DNA from: Ramlibacter algicola
Lineage (GTDB): Bacteria > Pseudomonadota > Gammaproteobacteria > Burkholderiales > Burkholderiaceae_C
Length of the DNA: 64,000 bases
Direction of reading: 5' to 3'
Assembly (NCBI RefSeq): GCF_016641735.1
Contig: NZ_JAEDAO010000001.1
Span: 3,844,001-3,908,000, forward strand
The position numbers and the translations under genes were made by a program. Positions 59,838 to 64,000 of the stretch are shown piece by piece. Each line of letters opens with the position of its first letter. Position 1 is the first letter of the stretch. A model generated the notes under the pieces. The model was not told the origin of the DNA, did not search any database, and saw nothing but the letters and a program-made list of their open reading frames with translations.

Positions 59838-61826
59838 ATGAAGTTGCGGACGATTCTGACACTGATCCTTGCCGTGCTCGCCGGCAGCGCGTCCGCCCAG
59901 CCGCAGCCCCGCGGCGACGACACCCTCCTGGACATGGCGCAGGCCTTCCGTCGCAACGACAAGGCCCGTCTCGCGCAATTGCTGCCCGCCGCACGCGGGC
60001 ACGCGCTGGAGCCCTGGGCCGCGTATTGGGAACTGCGCGCGCGCCTCGACACGGCGACGCCGCAGGAAGTCCAGGAGTTCCTGGCGCGCTACGCCGGCAC
60101 CTACCAGGAGGACCGCCTGCGCAACGACTGGCTGCTGCTGCTGGGCCAGCGGCGCGACTTCACGACGTTCGAGGCCGAGTACCCGCGCTTCCGCATGAAC
60201 GACGACCCGCAGGTGCGCTGCTACGCGCTGCTGGTGCAGTCGATCGCCAGGCCGGACACGACGCCGGCGGCCGCCGAGGAAGTGCGCAAGCTGTGGCTCG
60301 GGCTGCGCGAGCTCGACGATGGCTGCACGCTGGCCGCCAGCCGCCTGCTCACCGAGCGCGGCAAGCTCACGCCGGCGGACGCCTGGCGCAAGGCGCGCCT
60401 GGCGACCGAGTTCAACCGGCCCAAGGTCGCCGCCGCCGCGGTGGAAATGATCGCGCCCGAGGCGCTGCCGCAGCTGTCCGAGCTGCACGCGAGTCCGTCG
60501 AAGTTCCTCACCGGCAAGCACGTGGCCGTGCGCAAGCTGCGCCGCGAGCTCATCACGCTCGCGCTCGTACGGCTCGCCGGCAGTGACGCGGACAACGCAG
60601 CGCAGCTGCTCGATCGCAAGTGGAGCTCCCAGCTGTCCGACGAGGAGCGCAACTGGATCTGGGGCGTGCTGGGCCGGCAGGCCGCGCAGAAGCTGGACCC
60701 CGTGGCCTTGCAGTACTACGCCAAGGTCACCCGCGACACCGACCTCACGGACACGATGCTCGAGTGGAAGGTGCGCGCGGCGCTGCGCGGCAGCGACGGC
60801 GCGCCGCAGTGGCCGCTGGTGCTGTCGACCATCGACGCGATGGGCGAGCACCTGCGCGCCGACCCGGCCTGGCGCTACTGGCGCGCGCGCGCACTGCTCG
60901 CCAGCGGCACCGAAGCGCATCGTGCGGAAGCCACACGCCTCCTGGAAGCGCTGGCCTCGCCGCGCGGCTTCTACGAGCAGCTCGCCAGCGAGGAACTCGG
61001 CCAGCGCATCGCGCCGCCGCCGCGGCCCGCGCCCCTCACCGCGGAAGAGAAGGAAGCGGTGCGCCTGAATCCCAGCCTCAATCGCGGGCTGTATGCGATC
61101 TCGATCGGCCTGCGCAACGAAGGCGTGCGCGAGTGGAACTACGGCACCAACCTCGCCCAGCCCGGCGGGCTGCCGGAGCGGCAGCTGCTGGCCGCCGCGC
61201 AGTTCGCCTGCGACCGCGAGGTGTGGGACCGCTGCATCAACACCAGCGAGCGCACCCGCAACGAGTTCGATCTCGAGCAGCGCTACCCGATGCCCTTCCG
61301 CGACACGGTCATCCGCCGCGCGGCCGAAGTGAGCCTCGATCCGGCGTACGTCTACGGCCTGATCCGGCAGGAAAGCCGCTTCGTGATGGACGCGCGCTCC
61401 AGCGTCGGCGCGTCGGGGCTGATGCAGGTCATGCCCGCGACCGCACGCTGGACGGCGAAGAAGATCGGCATCGCCGGCTTCACGCCCGACCAGCTGCACG
61501 ACCGCGACATGAACATCGCCATCGGCACCGGCTACCTCAAGCTCGTGCTGGACGACTTCGCCGGTTCGATGCCGATGGCCGCCGCGGCCTACAACGCCGG
61601 CCCCAGCCGTCCGCGCAACTGGCGCAACGGGCCGGTGCTCGACGCCGCGATCTGGGCCGAGAACGTGCCGTTCACGGAAACGCGCGACTACGTCAAGAAG
61701 GTGCTCGCCAACACCACGATGTACGCGGCCATCCTCACCGGGCAGCCGCAGTCGATCAAGGCGCGCCTGGGCCTGGTCGGCCCGCGCGAGGCGGCGCTGC
61801 CGGAACCGAGCCGCGACCTGCCCTGA
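59838..61826 (+). CDS. slt: Soluble lytic transglycosylase (Slt family)
   Basis: Periplasmic peptidoglycan lyase of 662 aa that cuts between MurNAc and GlcNAc with formation of 1,6-anhydroMurNAc. Signal peptide (ILTLILAVLAGSASAQ), then a long alpha-superhelical U and L domain (about residues 25-470) and a C-terminal catalytic C domain with the acid Glu512 in GLIRQESRFVMDARS, GASGLMQVMPATARW and AYNAGPSRPRNWR. A candidate -10 sits 7 nt before the ATG, suggesting a leaderless transcript. It is followed after 3 nt by the MgtC-family gene. Confidence 0.95.
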   Translation: MKLRTILTLILAVLAGSASAQPQPRGDDTLLDMAQAFRRNDKARLAQLLPAARGHALEPWAAYWELRARLDTATPQEVQEFLARYAGTYQEDRLRNDWLLLLGQRRDFTTFEAEYPRFRMNDDPQVRCYALLVQSIARPDTTPAAAEEVRKLWLGLRELDDGCTLAASRLLTERGKLTPADAWRKARLATEFNRPKVAAAAVEMIAPEALPQLSELHASPSKFLTGKHVAVRKLRRELITLALVRLAGSDADNAAQLLDRKWSSQLSDEERNWIWGVLGRQAAQKLDPVALQYYAKVTRDTDLTDTMLEWKVRAALRGSDGAPQWPLVLSTIDAMGEHLRADPAWRYWRARALLASGTEAHRAEATRLLEALASPRGFYEQLASEELGQRIAPPPRPAPLTAEEKEAVRLNPSLNRGLYAISIGLRNEGVREWNYGTNLAQPGGLPERQLLAAAQFACDREVWDRCINTSERTRNEFDLEQRYPMPFRDTVIRRAAEVSLDPAYVYGLIRQESRFVMDARSSVGASGLMQVMPATARWTAKKIGIAGFTPDQLHDRDMNIAIGTGYLKLVLDDFAGSMPMAAAAYNAGPSRPRNWRNGPVLDAAIWAENVPFTETRDYVKKVLANTTMYAAILTGQPQSIKARLGLVGPREAALPEPSRDLP

Positions 61827-61829
61827 CGC

Positions 61830-62333
61830 ATGGACGTCGTCCTGCGCACCATCCAGCACGAGTTCTCCGACGTCGCGGATGCGGAGGCCTTCACCCGCGT
61901 GCTCGTGCGCCTGCTCGTTGCCGCCATGCTGGGCGGCCTGCTCGGGCTCGAGCGCGAGCTGACCGGCAAGCCCGCCGGCCTGCGCACGCACATGCTGGTG
62001 GCGCTCGGGTCGGCGATGTTCGTCACTGCCGCGGCGCAGACCGGGATGGACGACGACGGCATGTCGCGCGTGATCCAGGGCTTGCTGGCCGGCGTCGGGT
62101 TCCTCTGCGCCGGCGCCATCCTCAAGAGCGGCCACCAGGAGCACGTCTACGGGCTCACGACGGCGGCGGGCCTGTGGATGACGGCGGCGATCGGCGTCGC
62201 CGCGGGCCTGGGCAAGGAAACGCTGGCGGTGATCAGCACGCTGCTGACGCTGGGCATCCTGATGCTGGAACGGCCGATCCAGCGCCTGCTGGACACGCGG
62301 CGGGGGCGCGGCGACCGCAACGAGCCGTCCTGA
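61830..62333 (+). CDS. MgtC/SapB-family membrane protein
   Basis: A 167-aa inner-membrane protein. Five helices fit (RVLVRLLVAAMLGGLLGLER, HMLVALGSAMFVTAAAQ, GLLAGVGFLCAGAILKSG, TTAAGLWMTAAIGVAAGLG, VISTLLTLGILMLERPI), with the conserved GLERELTGKPAGLRTHMLV motif. Related MgtC proteins affect Mg2+ homeostasis and ATP synthase; whether this one does is not shown. It begins 3 nt after the slt stop and lacks its own Shine-Dalgarno, so it may depend on slt translation. Confidence 0.88.
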   Translation: MDVVLRTIQHEFSDVADAEAFTRVLVRLLVAAMLGGLLGLERELTGKPAGLRTHMLVALGSAMFVTAAAQTGMDDDGMSRVIQGLLAGVGFLCAGAILKSGHQEHVYGLTTAAGLWMTAAIGVAAGLGKETLAVISTLLTLGILMLERPIQRLLDTRRGRGDRNEPS

Positions 62334-62410
62334 GCATCAATCCCCGGGCGATCCCGCATCAATGCGGGGCCACGGCCCCGCTAGCATCGGCCGCTCCAAG
62401 GGACATCGCC

Positions 62411-63094
62411 ATGCTCAAGCTCTACATCGGCAACAAGAACTACTCGTCCTGGTCCATGCGGCCGGGGGTGCTCGTGCGGCAGGCCGGCATCCCGTGCGAA
62501 GAAGTGCTGGTGCGCTTCGACACCTTCGACGCCGGGTCCGTGTTCAAGAAGACGCTGGCGTCCATCACGCCGACCGGCCGCGTGCCGGTGCTGACCGATG
62601 GCGACTTCGCCGTCTGGGACACCCTCGCGATCGCCGAGTACCTGGTCGAGAAGTTTCCCGACCGCCAGTTGTGGCCGCGTGACGTGAAGGCCCGCGCCCG
62701 CGCTCGCAGCGTGTGCGCCGAGATGCATTCGGGCTTCGGTGCGCTGCGCAGCCACTGCCCGATGAACATCGAAGCGTCGTTGCCCGACGTCGGCGCCATC
62801 GTCTGGCGCGACCAGGCCCCGGTGCGCGCGGACGTCGAACGCATCGTGCAGATGTGGACGGACCTGCTGCAGGAGCACGGAGGCCCGATGCTGTTCGGAG
62901 ACTTCAGCATCGCCGATGCGTTCTTCGCGCCCGTGTGCATGCGGCTGCGCACCTACGCGCTGCCGGTGCCGGCGCACATCACCGCCTACGTGGAGCGCGT
63001 GACCGCGTTGCCCGGCGTGCAGGCGTGGATCGAAGGCGCGCTGGCCGAACACGACTTCGTGCCCATGGACGAGCCCTACCGCGCCCGGCGCTGA
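62411..63094 (+). CDS. Glutathione S-transferase family protein
   Basis: A 227-aa GST. The N-terminal thioredoxin-like domain (about residues 1-80) has KLYIGNKNYSSWSMRPGVLV with a likely catalytic Ser/Tyr region and TPTGRVPVLTDGDFAVWDTL for glutathione binding (cis-Pro and the glutathione Ser/Asp). The helical C-terminal domain has MLFGDFSIADAFFAPVCMRL, the N-capping box of GSTs. Its substrate is unknown. AAGGGA is upstream of the ATG. Confidence 0.92.
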   Translation: MLKLYIGNKNYSSWSMRPGVLVRQAGIPCEEVLVRFDTFDAGSVFKKTLASITPTGRVPVLTDGDFAVWDTLAIAEYLVEKFPDRQLWPRDVKARARARSVCAEMHSGFGALRSHCPMNIEASLPDVGAIVWRDQAPVRADVERIVQMWTDLLQEHGGPMLFGDFSIADAFFAPVCMRLRTYALPVPAHITAYVERVTALPGVQAWIEGALAEHDFVPMDEPYRARR

Positions 63095-63129
63095 GCGCGG
63101 GGGCCGGCGGGCCCCATCCAGCGGTGCCC

Positions 63130-63135
63130 TAAACT
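63130..63135 (+). promoter_or_regulatory. Candidate -10 box (TAAACT) for cca, implying a leaderless message
   Basis: TAAACT is 7 nt from the cca ATG (TAAACTGGGCCGCATG), close to the pattern upstream of the Lrp-type gene at 51614. No Shine-Dalgarno and no clear -35 were found. Confidence 0.4.
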
Positions 63136-63142
63136 GGGCCGC

Positions 63143-64000
63143 ATGCAGACGTACATGGTGGGCGGGGCGGTGCGCGATGCGCTGCTGGGGCTGCCGGTGA
63201 ACGACCGTGACTGGGTCGTCGTCGGCGCCACGCCGGAGGAGATGGCGCAAGCCGGCTACCTGCCGGTGGGCCGCGACTTTCCCGTGTTCCTGCATCCCGA
63301 GACGCGCGAGGAATACGCGCTCGCGCGCACCGAGCGCAAGACCGGCCGCGGCTACCACGGCTTCGCGTTCCAGGCCGATCCCACCGTCACGCTGGAAGAA
63401 GACCTCGCGCGGCGCGACCTCACCATCAACGCGATCGCGCAGGCTGGCGACGGCTCGCTGGTCGATCCCTTCGGCGGCCGCCGCGACCTCGAGCGCAAGG
63501 TGCTGCGCCACGTCACCGACGCGTTCCGCGAGGACCCGGTGCGCATCCTGCGGCTCGCGCGATTCGCCGCGCGCTTTCCCGAGTTCGCCGTCGCGCCCGA
63601 GACGCTGGAGTTGATGCGAGAGATGGTGGCCAACGGCGAAGTCGACGCACTGGTGCCCGAACGCGTGTGGCAGGAACTGGCGCGCGGGCTGATGGAGGAC
63701 CACCCGGCGCGCATGTTCGAAGTGCTCCGGAAGTGCGAAGCCCTGGCCCGCCTGCTGCCCGAAGTCGATCGGCTGTGGGGCGTGCCGCAGCGCGCCGACT
63801 ACCACCCCGAGGTCGACACCGGCGTGCACCTGATGATGGTGCTGGACATGGCCGCGCGCCTGCAGGCGTCGCTGCCGGTGCGCTTCGCCTGCCTGGTGCA
63901 CGACCTGGGCAAGGGCACGACGCCGGAGTCCGTGCTGCCGCGCCACCACGGCCACGAGGAGCGCAGTGCGCGCCTGCTGCGCGGCGTCGCGCAGCGCCTG
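63143..64000 (+). CDS. cca: Multifunctional CCA-adding tRNA nucleotidyltransferase, N-terminal part (partial)
   Basis: Adds or repairs the 3' CCA end of tRNAs; the first 286 residues are present and the gene runs off the right edge. The class II polymerase motif is [18 protein letters not shown] (the second Asp pair is in the DRD), followed by [17 protein letters not shown] and [19 protein letters not shown]. An HD domain begins with [20 protein letters not shown] and contains [12 protein letters not shown], so this is the long form with phosphatase/phosphodiesterase activity. The ATG at 63143 gives the standard start. Confidence 0.95.
   Translation, partial: MQTYMVGGAVRDALLGLPVNDRDWVVVGATPEEMAQAGYLPVGRDFPVFLHPETREEYALARTERKTGRGYHGFAFQADPTVTLEEDLARRDLTINAIAQAGDGSLVDPFGGRRDLERKVLRHVTDAFREDPVRILRLARFAARFPEFAVAPETLELMREMVANGEVDALVPERVWQELARGLMEDHPARMFEVLRKCEALARLLPEVDRLWGVPQRADYHPEVDTGVHLMMVLDMAARLQASLPVRFACLVHDLGKGTTPESVLPRHHGHEERSARLLRGVAQRL

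Overview
The window is high-GC, gene-dense chromosome from a Gram-negative betaproteobacterium. It most likely belongs to Burkholderiales, Comamonadaceae or a Ramlibacter/Variovorax-like relative. This is inferred from the gene neighbourhoods (ponA-cyaY-lptM-lysA, the System II cytochrome c genes resB-ccsB, glmU-Lrp-glmS), a Bug/TctC solute-binding protein, DUF2917 and DUF6279 proteins, and the very GC-rich codon use. No rRNA, tRNA, CRISPR array, prophage, transposase or integrase was found. Both edges cut genes: PBP1A lacks its N-terminus at the left and Cca lacks its C-terminus at the right.

Region 1 (1-14 kb) is housekeeping: PBP1A, frataxin-like CyaY, the lipoprotein LptM with LysA, methionine sulfoxide reductase MsrPQ, cytochrome c maturation (ResB, CcsB) with a di-haem cytochrome, the GTPase EngB, an epoxide-hydrolase-like enzyme, two lipid A acyltransferases and metK. 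The metK leader contains what looks like a SAM-II riboswitch. Region 2 (14-26.3 kb) holds a secreted protein, an unusual glycine-zipper protein with two DUF2383 domains, a three-domain LigD without an adjacent Ku gene, a histidine phosphatase, an NAD(P)HX dehydratase, a transglutaminase-like enzyme, a cytochrome b561-like protein, a Fur-box-controlled TonB receptor with a PepSY membrane protein, and Rnk.

Region 3 (26.6-38.6 kb) is an Mrp-type cation/proton antiporter operon (A/B fusion, C, D, E, F, G), a diheme-cytochrome/ECF-sigma operon, a sialidase-like repeat lipoprotein and a three-PAS histidine kinase. Region 4 (38.6-49.6 kb) is accessory-looking: small unrecognised genes, longer spacers, two related palindromes, gene remnants, a LysR-Bug-aspartoacylase cluster, and a signalling cluster (FIST sensor, hybrid histidine kinase, membrane protein with a degenerate GGDEF domain, Crp/Fnr regulator). 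Region 5 (49.6-64 kb) is again core: GlmS, an Lrp-type regulator and GlmU for UDP-GlcNAc supply, a DUF6279 lipoprotein, an MFS transporter, an MBL hydrolase with an altered metal motif, gluconokinase, a GcvA-like LysR regulator, 5-formyl-THF cyclo-ligase, a soluble lytic transglycosylase, an MgtC-family protein, a GST and Cca.

The genome is compact. Operon genes commonly overlap by 1-4 nt, six convergent pairs overlap or abut at their stops, and one divergent pair overlaps at its start codons. Four genes have a plausible -10 hexamer only 6-7 nt before the ATG, suggesting leaderless transcripts. REP-like palindromes sit in three spacers. I saw no clearly new multi-gene system. The most notable items are the metK leader with a competing helix, the double-DUF2383 fusion, the FIST/kinase/degenerate-GGDEF cluster, the leaderless-promoter pattern and a frameshifted reading frame between glmS and the Crp/Fnr gene.
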